The position numbers and the translations under genes are program-made. Below, piece by piece: positions 1 through 7,382 of a stretch of DNA of 64,000 nucleotides. Under the pieces are notes generated by a model, which ran no database searches, had not been told where the DNA came from, and saw nothing but the letters and a program-made list of their open reading frames with translations. The DNA lies in the NCBI RefSeq assembly GCF_004331255.1, contig NZ_SJOF01000016.1, forward strand, positions 1 to 64,000, read 5' to 3'. Position 1 is the stretch's first letter. Each line of letters starts with the position of its first letter. Source of the DNA: Acinetobacter sp. ANC 4173 (lineage in GTDB: Bacteria > Pseudomonadota > Gammaproteobacteria > Pseudomonadales > Moraxellaceae).

Positions 1-159
1 ATCTTTCAACTTTAATTTTAAAGGTATAAATAATAAAACTTTCTACAGTAATCAAATTCTTATATAGAAACCCATATAACTACAGAATGCTCTGTAAGCT
101 TGTTAAAGGCGTTTTATGGTATTTACTACTCTCCAACCACTCTAGTGCAAAGATAGGTT

Positions 160-399
160 TTGATGTGCTGCTCTGAGAAGAGGGCTATCCAAAATGCGAA
201 AACACTACGGCAACTTCTGAAATGTATTATTGAAGCTAAGATCAAACAAAAAAAGGATATGCTGATTTCTGAATATAAAGCACTGCGTAAACAACTAGAT
301 ACTGCAAATAAGCTATCTGAATTTGTTGATGTAAATCTAGTGATCGAGAGTTACTGGTCTTACTTAAGTCAGACCTTAACCTGTCTCAAAAAGATTTAG
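160..399 (+). CDS. Doubtful small ORF, possibly a decayed gene
   Basis: An open frame of 79 codons starts with ATG and would encode a basic, helical, probably cytoplasmic peptide. I do not recognise it. No convincing ribosome binding site precedes the start. Just before the stop, reading shifts easily into another frame that continues DLNLSQKDLAGHFLSKELF and runs to about base 509. This hints at a frameshifted, decaying gene rather than an intact one. A hairpin terminator in the same direction lies at 540-578, so something may be transcribed here. It could equally be noise in an AT-rich spacer. Confidence 0.22.
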   Translation: MMCCSEKRAIQNAKTLRQLLKCIIEAKIKQKKDMLISEYKALRKQLDTANKLSEFVDVNLVIESYWSYLSQTLTCLKKI

Positions 400-539
400 C
401 TGGCCACTTCTTATCCAAAGAATTGTTTGCAGAAATTGGGGATTGTTTTAGGTTATCTTTTTTTAGTTTATCTAAAATTAACATAATGCACGTTATACGT
501 AATGCTTGAAATTTTCCTATAAGCATCAATATTTTAGTC

Positions 540-578
540 AAAGCCGTTCTAGGGTTCAGCGCACTAGAGCGGCTTTTT
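540..578 (+). terminator. Rho-independent terminator
   Basis: Arms AAGCCGTTCTAG and CTAGAGCGGCTT pair with one mismatch around an 11-nt loop and run into TTTTT. It would stop any transcript from the left part of the window before the pyrE terminator. Confidence 0.7.
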
Positions 579-667
579 CATGATTCTTCATGTTCCACGA
601 CTATTATGTAACCAATTTTTTACAAATTTAATTAGATCTGCTCAACCATTTAATCCGCTGATAAATG

Positions 668-697
668 AAAAAAGGAAGCCTTAGCCTCCTTTTTATT
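668..697 (-). terminator. pyrE terminator
   Basis: On the minus strand AGGAGGC, loop TAAG and GCTTCCT form a 7-bp stem (one G-U pair) followed by a run of T. It lies about 15 bases beyond the pyrE stop. Confidence 0.75.
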
Positions 698-712
698 ACC
701 ATTAATTTAAAC

Positions 713-1363
713 TTAAATACCGTATTTCACACGATAAGCTTCCATTTTCGCCAAAGCTTCGCTTTCACCTTTGGCATCTAAATAATTCATTAAATCTTTC
801 ATGGTAATTAAGGCATGTACAGGAATTTCTAATTCTTTTTGTACTTCCTGAATTGCAGATAATTCACCCTGACCTTTTTCCTGACGGTCTAATGCCACCA
901 ACACACCTGCAATTTGTGCACCTGCATTTTTTAGAATCGTGACCACTTCACGAATCGCTGTTCCTGCGGTAATCACGTCATCAATGATCCAGACTTTTTT
1001 GCCTGCAACCGATGCACCGACCAACACACCACCTTCACCGTGGTCTTTGGCTTCTTTACGGTTAAAGCCCCATGGCACACTCACGCCATGATTTTGCGAC
1101 AATGCTACAGCCGTTGCTGCTACAAAAGGAATCCCTTTATATGCAGGGCCAAACACTACTTCGACATGATCACACTGGGTTAATTTATCTGCATAACCAG
1201 AAGCCAATAGTGATAAAGCCTCACCATCATTCAATAAACCTGCATTAAAAAAATAAGGACTCACTCGACCTGATTTTAAAGTAAACTCACCAAATTTAAG
1301 CACACCACGTGATAAAGCGAGTTCGATAAATGCTTGTGGGTTAAATTGAGCTGGCGTTGACAT
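713..1363 (-). CDS. pyrE: Orotate phosphoribosyltransferase
   Basis: PyrE joins orotate to PRPP to make orotidine 5'-monophosphate, the fifth step of pyrimidine synthesis, in the cytoplasm. At 216 residues it has the normal length. The fold is clear: [17 protein letters not shown] near the N terminus (orotate side), FGPAYKGIP, the mobile-loop region [13 protein letters not shown], and the PRPP-binding signature [13 protein letters not shown] around residue 125-137 with its acidic pair. The ATG is preceded by GGAG at good spacing. It is divergent from crc with only 40 bases between starts, a pairing also known in Pseudomonas. Confidence 0.97.
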   Translation of the reverse strand: MSTPAQFNPQAFIELALSRGVLKFGEFTLKSGRVSPYFFNAGLLNDGEALSLLASGYADKLTQCDHVEVVFGPAYKGIPFVAATAVALSQNHGVSVPWGFNRKEAKDHGEGGVLVGASVAGKKVWIIDDVITAGTAIREVVTILKNAGAQIAGVLVALDRQEKGQGELSAIQEVQKELEIPVHALITMKDLMNYLDAKGESEALAKMEAYRVKYGI

Positions 1364-1403
1364 GAGGTGCTCCGAAATTCATACATTGAGGTTATGACTG
1401 CGC

Positions 1404-2222
1404 ATGATACCAAAGAGTAGCTACCCAAGTGATCAAAAAATTTTACGAGTGGTTTCAATTAACGTAAATGGCTTACGTTCATCGGTGACCAAAGGCTTAT
1501 TGGAATGGTTAGAACAGTCCGATGCCGATGTGGTCTGTATGCAAGAAAGCCGCATCACTCATGCACAATGGACCGATAAATTTAAACCTGAAGGCTGGTA
1601 TACACATCTATTCCCTGCGGAACGTGCGGGTTATGCAGGCACGGCCATTTATAGCCGTTTACCCTTTGTGTCAGTCCAAGATGGTTTAGGTTTTGAACTG
1701 GCCGACTCTCAAGGACGTTTTATTAGTGCGGAATTCGATTTAGGTTTAGATCAACCCGTACATATTTGCTCTTTGTATTTACCTTCAGGTTCGTCAGGTG
1801 ACGAAGCGCAAGCACGCAAAGATCATTTTTTGGAAAATTATCAACAGATTCTCAAACAATGGCGCGCTGAAAATAAATCGATCATTGTGTGTGGTGACTA
1901 CAACATTGTGCATAAACGCATTGATATTAAAAATTGGTCGGGCAATCAAAAATCTTCAGGCTGCTTACCGCATGAACGGGCTTGGCTCGATCATATTTAT
2001 GATGAACTGGGTTATGTCGATACCTTCCGCGAAGTCCGTAAAGAAGCTGAACTTTATTCTTGGTGGTCGAATCGAGGACAGGCCCGTGCCAAGAACGTCG
2101 GTTGGCGTATTGATTACCAAGCCTGCTCACCTGACTGGAAGTCACGCACAGTCAATGCTTGGGTGTATAAAGATGAATGGTTCAGCGACCACGCACCCGT
2201 CATTATCGACTATCAAATTTAA
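1404..2222 (+). CDS. crc: Crc-like protein of the exonuclease III/AP endonuclease family
   Basis: This protein belongs to the EEP (exonuclease-endonuclease-phosphatase) fold. Position next to pyrE and stretches such as RIDIKNW, HERAWLD and YSWW match Crc, which in Pseudomonas works with Hfq on mRNAs to repress use of secondary carbon sources. Unlike Pseudomonas Crc, the nuclease residues of ExoIII are present here: E48 in MQESR, Y125, D165 and N167 in GDYN, D237 in RIDY, and D262-H263 in SDHAP. It may therefore be an active exonuclease III/AP endonuclease, a regulator, or both. 272 residues is normal. The start ATG has GAGG upstream, somewhat far. Confidence 0.85.
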   Translation: MIPKSSYPSDQKILRVVSINVNGLRSSVTKGLLEWLEQSDADVVCMQESRITHAQWTDKFKPEGWYTHLFPAERAGYAGTAIYSRLPFVSVQDGLGFELADSQGRFISAEFDLGLDQPVHICSLYLPSGSSGDEAQARKDHFLENYQQILKQWRAENKSIIVCGDYNIVHKRIDIKNWSGNQKSSGCLPHERAWLDHIYDELGYVDTFREVRKEAELYSWWSNRGQARAKNVGWRIDYQACSPDWKSRTVNAWVYKDEWFSDHAPVIIDYQI

Positions 2223-2235
2223 TGAATTGGTTTAT

Positions 2236-2259
2236 TTGAGTGAACAAATGTTCACTCAA
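2236..2259. repeat. Perfect 24-bp palindrome after crc
   Basis: TTGAGTGAACA is followed by AA and its exact complement TGTTCACTCAA, then TATTATCTTTTT. It lies 14 bases after the crc stop. The simplest reading is the crc terminator, although the stem is AT-rich. A dimeric repressor site upstream of the sRNA at about 2340 is the alternative. Confidence 0.6.
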
Positions 2260-2339
2260 TATTATCTTTTTGCTCACAGCACATGACGTATTTGTGGTCT
2301 TTTTATCCTAGGTCAGAAACGGCATCATAGCGGCACGGC

Positions 2340-2492
2340 ACAGGGACATGTCAGGATGACAGCAAAGGGATAGGAAGCCGTAGGATGGAATAAAACACAA
2401 CTCGTTTTGAGTTTGTTTTCAAGGATGTGACAATGGACGTTGTAATGAGACCCGCATAATCAGGATGATTAAATGCGGGTTTTCTCTTTTTT
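2340..2492 (+). ncRNA. Candidate CsrB/RsmY-type CsrA-titrating sRNA
   Basis: This intergenic stretch has no ORF but about nine GGA motifs in 125 bases (GGA at 2344, 2354, 2368, 2373, 2383, 2387, 2423, 2435 and 2463). Several sit in hairpin loops: TGTC-AGGAT-GACA at 2350-2362 is a perfect stem, and ACAA-TGGACG-TTGT follows near 2430. The closing terminator, stem CCCGCAT/ATGCGGG at 2451-2479 with T run, carries AATC-AGGAT-GATT at its tip. Presenting AGGAU/GGAUG on loops is the hallmark of CsrB/RsmY/RsmZ decoys that bind CsrA dimers. The 5' end is uncertain and I find no clear GacA box here. A similar RNA lies at 57440-57570. Confidence 0.68.
2451..2492 (+). terminator. Terminator of the first CsrB-like sRNA
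   Basis: CCCGCAT and ATGCGGG pair, with an inner AATC/GATT stem exposing AGGAT, followed by TTTTCTCTTTTTT. The CsrA-type motif is built into the terminator loop. Confidence 0.8.
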
Positions 2493-2697
2493 ATTACTTA
2501 TTTTTATTTAAGCGCTGATGTTCTAATTGTTTTAACATTCTTGTTCTTCATGAACATAGCATGCCAAGTTTAGATTGCAATTCGATGACAATGCCCATGA
2601 CATCTGCATCTTTCGCCTAATTTTCCAACAATGCTAGAGAAAGCCGATTTTTTTGTTTACCCTATGCTCAATCATTATCTTCGGGAATTTACTCTGC

Positions 2698-3048
2698 ATG
2701 CTTAAAATTTATGGCATTAAAAACTGTAGCTCTATGAAAAAAGCCTTTGATCTATTGACCGAACTGGGCTTGACCTATGAATTTCATGATTATAAAAAGC
2801 AAGGGATTGATGCCGAAACGCTTAAAGTCTGGTTGGAACACATCGGGCAAGAGCTCATTTTAAATAAGAAAGGGACGACTTGGCGTAAACTCACGGAAGC
2901 GGAACAACAGTTTGCTCTAGCTTCACAAGACCAATTGATTGAAACGCTGATGGCACAGCCTAGTTTAATCAAACGCCCTGTTTTACACACCGCACAAGGC
3001 TATATTGTCGGTTTTGATGAAGCCGCCTATCGAGCAATTTCAGCTTAA
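2698..3048 (+). CDS. ArsC/Spx-family (YffB-like) protein
   Basis: This is a small cytoplasmic protein of the arsenate reductase/Spx thioredoxin-like family, 116 residues, the usual size. It opens with the beta-alpha-beta start MLKIYGIKNCSSMKKAFDLL; a single cysteine sits at the CxxS position, as in YffB-like members. The C-terminal half has the family features LILNKKGTTWRKL and LIKRPVLH, the cis-proline region. A true detoxifying arsenate reductase is unlikely, since there are no ars genes nearby; the substrate is unknown. The upstream TTG at 2653 would add 15 residues that do not fit the family, so ATG 2698 is chosen. A shared terminator lies downstream. Confidence 0.88.
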   Translation: MLKIYGIKNCSSMKKAFDLLTELGLTYEFHDYKKQGIDAETLKVWLEHIGQELILNKKGTTWRKLTEAEQQFALASQDQLIETLMAQPSLIKRPVLHTAQGYIVGFDEAAYRAISA

Positions 3049-3068
3049 GGCACCAATGTTGATTATAA

Positions 3069-3097
3069 AAAAAGCCTGATCATCTATCAGGCTTTTT
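3069..3097. terminator. Bidirectional terminator
   Basis: AAAAAGCCTGAT, loop CATCT and ATCAGGCTTTTT lie between the convergent ArsC-like and DUF2147 genes. The A and T tracts let it serve both strands. Confidence 0.85.
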
Positions 3098-3114
3098 CAC
3101 ATCTCTTTACTGCT

Positions 3115-3552
3115 TTAGTTGACGCGCACCCAAGTTTGGTTACGTCCTAATACCGCTACACCCAAATAACCACGAAGCTCAAGCTTTTTGCCACCCGAAG
3201 TCAGTTCACCTTTTAAGCTGTAGGTTTTGCCATTTTTGGGGTCTAAAATTGTACCCTCATCATATTTCGTGCCACCAGCATTTTTTAGACCACGAACAAT
3301 GGTTAAACCTTTCAATGATTTGTTGTGATATGGACCTTCGCATTTACTACAGGCATTTTCTTCGCCCGCCGTTAAAATACTTTGAATACTGGCAGTCAAA
3401 ACACCATTTTTTTGCTCAGTAAATTTCACAACCGCACGCGGTTGCTTAGTTTTATCATCAATGGTTTTCCAAACTGTACCATTTAACGGATCAGCCGCAT
3501 TGGCAAGTACGGTGAATCCGAGCAATCCTAATGCAAGTGCAATCTTTTTCAT
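3115..3552 (-). CDS. DUF2147 family exported protein
   Basis: A 145-residue protein begins with a Sec signal peptide (MKKIALALGLLGFTVLANAA, cleavage after ANA). The mature part resembles DUF2147: GTVWKTIDDKTKQPRAVVKFTE, a CSKCEGPYHNKSLKGLTIVRGL segment with a CxxC pair, then DPKNGKTYSLKGEL and a C-terminal LRGYLGVAVLGRNQTWVR, which is strongly family-like. The family forms a small lipocalin-like barrel; its biochemical role is unknown, and it is presumably periplasmic. The CxxC could form a disulfide or bind metal. The ATG at 3552 is preferred over an upstream start because the signal peptide begins there. Confidence 0.88.
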   Translation of the reverse strand: MKKIALALGLLGFTVLANAADPLNGTVWKTIDDKTKQPRAVVKFTEQKNGVLTASIQSILTAGEENACSKCEGPYHNKSLKGLTIVRGLKNAGGTKYDEGTILDPKNGKTYSLKGELTSGGKKLELRGYLGVAVLGRNQTWVRVN

Positions 3553-3711
3553 TTTTGTTGATTTCCCTAGTCTGTTCTGTAGACGTCTTTCAGTATTGTA
3601 AAGCCACAGCAAATTTGCAATTCTTGAATGTGACTGTTTAGTGTACCCTTGTAATTATTTTGGGTAAATAGACCACTATTTAGGCATAATTTATAACAAA
3701 ATGGAACAACC

Positions 3712-4623
3712 ATGAAGATTTCAGCACCGTGGAAACAATTCATTACAGAAAGCCTTTTAAAAACGACCATCCGCACGCCTAGCCAATACAATCTTCCCCC
3801 GAATATGCTGCGCCATAGCTTAGAACAACTCTGTAAAATTTTCCCAACTCAGGCAGATGTCCAAGTTCGCCCTTTACGTTTAGGGCAATTTCATGCTGAA
3901 GAGCTCAAACCGCAACAGGAATCGACCCAGCTCATTTTTCATATTCATGGTGGGGTTTTTTTTCTCGGTTCACTGAATACGCATCGTGCATTTTTGAGCC
4001 AGATCGCAGCACGGACACAAATGCAGGTGTTACATGTCGATTATCCGCTCTCACCAGAACACCCCTTCCCAGAAGCAATTGATGCTTTATTTGAGATGTA
4101 TTTAAATTTGCTGGATCAAGGCATTCTAGCCAAAGATATTATTTTATCGGGCGATTCTTGCGGCGCAAACCTTGCAGTTGCTTTGGCCATTAAAATCCGT
4201 CAAGCACAACTCGAACAGGTCAGCGGCTTAATTTTGCTTTCGCCATTTTTAGATTTGACCCTGACCAGTGAATCGCTGCGCTTTAACCAAAAGCATGATG
4301 CCTTACTTTCTATTGAAGCCCTCGAAGCGGGCATTGATTACTATTTACCTGCGGACATTGATCGTGGTGATCCACGCGTCTCACCTTTATTTGATGATTT
4401 GACGGGTTTACCGCCGACACTGATTCAGGTCGGTTCTAAAGAAATTTTAATGGATGATGGACAACGCTTCAAGCAACAAGCCGAGGCCGCAGGCGTTCAA
4501 GTTGAATTTAAAATTTATACGGGGATGTGGCATAACTTTCAGATGTTTAGTGCTTGGTTTGAAGAAGCCCAACAAGCTTTAGCCGATTTAGCCGCATTCG
4601 CGCACCGCCTCGATAAAAACTAA
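3712..4623 (+). CDS. Alpha/beta hydrolase, hormone-sensitive lipase-type esterase
   Basis: A 303-residue cytoplasmic carboxylesterase of bacterial family IV. It shows the oxyanion-hole motif HGG at residues 79-81 (FHIHGGVFF), the nucleophile elbow GDSCG with Ser149, a later acidic stretch (ILMDDGQRF) and the catalytic His in MWHNFQMF. No signal peptide is present. Such enzymes cleave short- to medium-chain acyl esters; the natural substrate cannot be told from the sequence. It is monocistronic, with a bidirectional terminator downstream. The ATG is used because the protein starts in line with the family's N-terminal cap helix. Confidence 0.92.
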   Translation: MKISAPWKQFITESLLKTTIRTPSQYNLPPNMLRHSLEQLCKIFPTQADVQVRPLRLGQFHAEELKPQQESTQLIFHIHGGVFFLGSLNTHRAFLSQIAARTQMQVLHVDYPLSPEHPFPEAIDALFEMYLNLLDQGILAKDIILSGDSCGANLAVALAIKIRQAQLEQVSGLILLSPFLDLTLTSESLRFNQKHDALLSIEALEAGIDYYLPADIDRGDPRVSPLFDDLTGLPPTLIQVGSKEILMDDGQRFKQQAEAAGVQVEFKIYTGMWHNFQMFSAWFEEAQQALADLAAFAHRLDKN

Positions 4624-4633
4624 CATGCCATAA

Positions 4634-4661
4634 AAAAAGGTCAGCACATGCTGACCTTTTT
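4634..4661. terminator. Bidirectional terminator
   Basis: AAAAAGGTCAGCA and TGCTGACCTTTTT pair around CA between the convergent esterase and azoR genes. Confidence 0.85.
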
Positions 4662-4679
4662 GTTTTTAAGCCTTCAAAC

Positions 4680-5246
4680 TTAAATGAGTTTGACCTGTGC
4701 CAAAGCGGCTTCAATGGCCTTATTTTTCAGTTCTTCACCCATGTTGACACCTTCAGCACGCACCACATCTACCTGCTCGACACCAGTAAAGTTAAACACG
4801 GTTTTCAAAAAGCCTTCTTGGAAATCCGCAGGGCTATTGTCGCCATAGACACCACCACGACTGCTGGCAATATAGACCTGTTTATTACCAGCCAAACCAA
4901 CAGGGCCATTTTCAGTGTATTTAAAGGTTTTGCCTGCAACGCTAATACGATCAATCCATGCTTTTAAGGTTGAAGCCAAACCAAAGTTGTACATGGCTGC
5001 ACCTACAACGACCACATCTGCAGCTAAATACTGCTGGATAATTTGCTCACCTAAAACTGCTTGCTCAGCATTTTGGCCCATTAAGATTTCTGCAGTTAAA
5101 TGTGGAATCGGCTGTGCTGCCAAATCCAAATACTCAACCTGTATATTGTCGTGCTTCGCTTGTAATTGCTCAACAATCGCTTGACTCAACTGGCGTGAAA
5201 CCGAGGCTGTACCTAAAATGCTTGAGTCGATATGTAAAACTTTCAT
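4680..5246 (-). CDS. azoR: FMN-dependent NADH-azoreductase
   Basis: A 188-residue flavodoxin-like quinone/azo reductase. It starts MKVLHIDSSILGTASVSRQLS, the FMN phosphate-binding loop of AzoR, followed by AAMYNFGLASTLKAWIDRISVAGKTF (flavin and dimer contacts) and SSRGGVYG. These dimers pass two electrons from NADH to quinones and azo dyes, probably protecting against quinone stress. Two palindrome-like sites in the 240-base upstream region could be its operators. The longer frame upstream adds 13 residues unlike the family, so ATG 5246 is chosen. Confidence 0.92.
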   Translation of the reverse strand: MKVLHIDSSILGTASVSRQLSQAIVEQLQAKHDNIQVEYLDLAAQPIPHLTAEILMGQNAEQAVLGEQIIQQYLAADVVVVGAAMYNFGLASTLKAWIDRISVAGKTFKYTENGPVGLAGNKQVYIASSRGGVYGDNSPADFQEGFLKTVFNFTGVEQVDVVRAEGVNMGEELKNKAIEAALAQVKLI

Positions 5247-5295
5247 GATGCCACCGTAATTTTTGCTCTCTTGGAATAGAAGCAAGTTTAGGTCA

Positions 5296-5350
5296 TCTAT
5301 AAAAATAGAATAATTACTTCTGTTAATACACTATGTTCTATTTTTAGAAC
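5296..5350. promoter_or_regulatory. Pair of short inverted repeats upstream of azoR
   Basis: TCTAT-AAAA-ATAGA (5296-5309) and GTTCT-ATTTTT-AGAAC (5335-5350) lie 50 to 104 bases upstream of azoR. They could bind a regulator of azoR or of the divergent cyclase gene. AT-rich palindromes also arise by chance. Confidence 0.3.
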
Positions 5351-5483
5351 AAATTTAAATCTCCCTGAAAAAGAGAAATATAAAGCAATCAAAAGTTTGA
5401 TTAAAATTTATGCTATGGTTGGCAAAAATAATTCTCGCTTTAAAACAACAAAGGAACTGTTGATCTTGAGGGAATAAAAATCA

Positions 5484-6683
5484 ATGACGACCAACTCACC
5501 TCCTCCATCTCCAGCCTCGCTTCAACATAGACTCAAGAAAATTCTGCTTGAATATGGGGTGGTCATGAACTGGAATACCTTGAATAAATGTATTCTGATG
5601 TTAATTTTAGGCTGTGTGACCCATCTGATTTGGATGCTCTGGAAAATTTTTATTTGGTTGAACCCCAGCCTATGGAGCATGACCAATGTAGGACTAATTA
5701 AACAACAAATTGTACTGAATCTGATTTTTATCGTTGTACTCAGTAGCCTGATTTATCCCTGCGTTTACTGGCAACACCAAGCTTGGGTCAAACGTTTTGT
5801 GCCCTATATTACCGTGTGGTGTTTTATTACCTCTTTATGCCGAGATGCCTATCTAATTGGCGTACTCAGCCCTGCAACCTTAAGCTCTTTTGTCAGTTTA
5901 CTCACGGTCGGTTTAATTTTATTTCCCCGTTCAATTGTTTACAGCGCCTTAATTCCTTCAACTGTATATTTATTTGTTTGTGGTTATTTGAGTTTACATG
6001 GCAGGTTGCCTTACGCCCCCATTTTCAATTTACCCAATGATGCCTACGCCAATGCATTTTGGGTCGGAAGCATGCTGTATTTCATTACCCCTGTGGTCAT
6101 GATTTGTCTGATCTTATTTGAAATTCTACTCAGTCAATGGCGCAATCGTGAACAGCTCATTCAACAACTCAGCAGAATTGATCCACTGACCAATACCTAT
6201 AATCGGCGTAGTCTGAATCAATATTTAGAGCACATCCAACGTAAGAAAAATCAAAATTATGCCTTGGTGTTGCTTGATCTGGATCATTTTAAGTCGATTA
6301 ATGACTGCCATGGGCACCACAAAGGCGATGAAGCCTTGATTCTGGTCGGGCAACTGCTCAAGCAGCATTTACGTGAGACCGATATTGTGGGACGTTTTGG
6401 AGGAGAAGAATTTTTATTGCTGCTGTATCACAGCACGCTCGAACAGGCCCAACACACGGCGGAACGCTGTCGCGCTGCAATTGAACATTTAGAATTGAAG
6501 GACGATCATGGCAGCCGTATTGCACTGACTGCCAGCTTTGGAATTTCAACTGCACAATTTCCTTTAACGCCCTTTCAGTTACTGACCCAAGCCGATAAAG
6601 CCCTATACTCAGCCAAGGCATCTGGACGTAATCAGGTGCATATTTTCCAAGCGCAAGTGGAAAACGTGGTGTCTGTCAGTTAG
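5484..6683 (+). CDS. Membrane diguanylate cyclase (GGDEF)
   Basis: This enzyme makes cyclic di-GMP from two GTP at the inner membrane. Residues about 33-215 are strongly hydrophobic with roughly six membrane segments, a MASE-like sensor I cannot place in a named family. The GGDEF domain spans about 229-390: DPLTNTYNRR, the metal-binding DLDHFK, the active-site GGEEF at 306-310, and FGIST. The product-inhibition I-site RxxD is present at 297-300 (RETD), five residues before GGEEF. So the enzyme looks active and feedback-controlled. No EAL domain and no partner gene adjoin it. Confidence 0.93.
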   Translation: MTTNSPPPSPASLQHRLKKILLEYGVVMNWNTLNKCILMLILGCVTHLIWMLWKIFIWLNPSLWSMTNVGLIKQQIVLNLIFIVVLSSLIYPCVYWQHQAWVKRFVPYITVWCFITSLCRDAYLIGVLSPATLSSFVSLLTVGLILFPRSIVYSALIPSTVYLFVCGYLSLHGRLPYAPIFNLPNDAYANAFWVGSMLYFITPVVMICLILFEILLSQWRNREQLIQQLSRIDPLTNTYNRRSLNQYLEHIQRKKNQNYALVLLDLDHFKSINDCHGHHKGDEALILVGQLLKQHLRETDIVGRFGGEEFLLLLYHSTLEQAQHTAERCRAAIEHLELKDDHGSRIALTASFGISTAQFPLTPFQLLTQADKALYSAKASGRNQVHIFQAQVENVVSVS

Positions 6684-6699
6684 TTGTCTTTATTCTCAC

Positions 6700-7380
6700 T
6701 TACTCAGCTTCGGTTTGATAGGCTTCCAAATAATTGACCCAGCGCCCTTCCACCATGGCTGCTTCAACCCAAGCCTGTACTGCAGGATGTTGTAACATGC
6801 TTTGCATATAACGCTGACTCGATGCAGACACGGGTAAAGCATAGGTTTGAAATCGCATCACGACAGGCGCATAAAATGCATCGGCAATACTGAACGCCCC
6901 ACATAGGAAAGCATCAGGATCGGGACGCTCTGCCCAAATTTGCTCAATGCGTGCTACATCCAGTCTTAACTCGCTATCTTCCGCCCAAAGCCGTTGACCC
7001 ACTTCTGCCAATTGCGCCCGAATATTCATGCCACAGAGCGTTCTTAATTGGCTAAAGCCACTGTGCATTTCTGCACTGATACTTCTGGCTCTGGCACGTT
7101 GTACTTTATCCTTGGGCCAAAGCGCATACTCAGGATATTGCTCTGCCAAATATTCACAAATGGCCAAAGAATCCCATACTTTGATCTCTTGATCATACAA
7201 AATCGGGACTTTGGCATGGTCCGAAATGGCCAATAATTTTTGCTTAAATGCTCCAACGGAACGTTCGCGATCAAAATAAATCATGTGCTCTTGAAAAGGA
7301 ATTTCAAAGGCTTTGAGCACCAACCAAGGACGCATCGACCAGCTGGAATAATTTTTATTGGCAATATAAAGCTCTAACAT
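6700..7380 (-). CDS. Glutathione S-transferase family protein
   Basis: A 226-residue cytosolic GST. The thioredoxin-like N-terminal domain shows NKNYSSWSMRPWLVL with candidate catalytic Ser/Tyr residues, the cis-proline motif KVPIL and the glutathione-gripping DSLAI, followed by an all-helical C-terminal domain with DAFLCGAFSIADAFYAPV. Members conjugate or exchange glutathione; the target substrate is unknown. It lies 2 bases after the dsbD stop and is probably in one operon with dsbD and the barrel protein. All three point to a redox or envelope theme, but that is inference. Confidence 0.92.
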   Translation of the reverse strand: MLELYIANKNYSSWSMRPWLVLKAFEIPFQEHMIYFDRERSVGAFKQKLLAISDHAKVPILYDQEIKVWDSLAICEYLAEQYPEYALWPKDKVQRARARSISAEMHSGFSQLRTLCGMNIRAQLAEVGQRLWAEDSELRLDVARIEQIWAERPDPDAFLCGAFSIADAFYAPVVMRFQTYALPVSASSQRYMQSMLQHPAVQAWVEAAMVEGRWVNYLEAYQTEAE

Positions 7381-7382
7381 GA

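Larger units (their letters stand above)
400..712. other. Gene-free spacer with two terminators
   Basis: No supported gene is seen between the doubtful first ORF and the pyrE stop. It holds a rightward hairpin (540-578) and the leftward pyrE hairpin (668-697). Otherwise I see nothing in it beyond the possible shifted-frame continuation of the first ORF. Confidence 0.5.

Noticed and set aside
1798..2286. ORF of 162 codons in another frame
   Set aside because: It lies inside crc and shows no family features.
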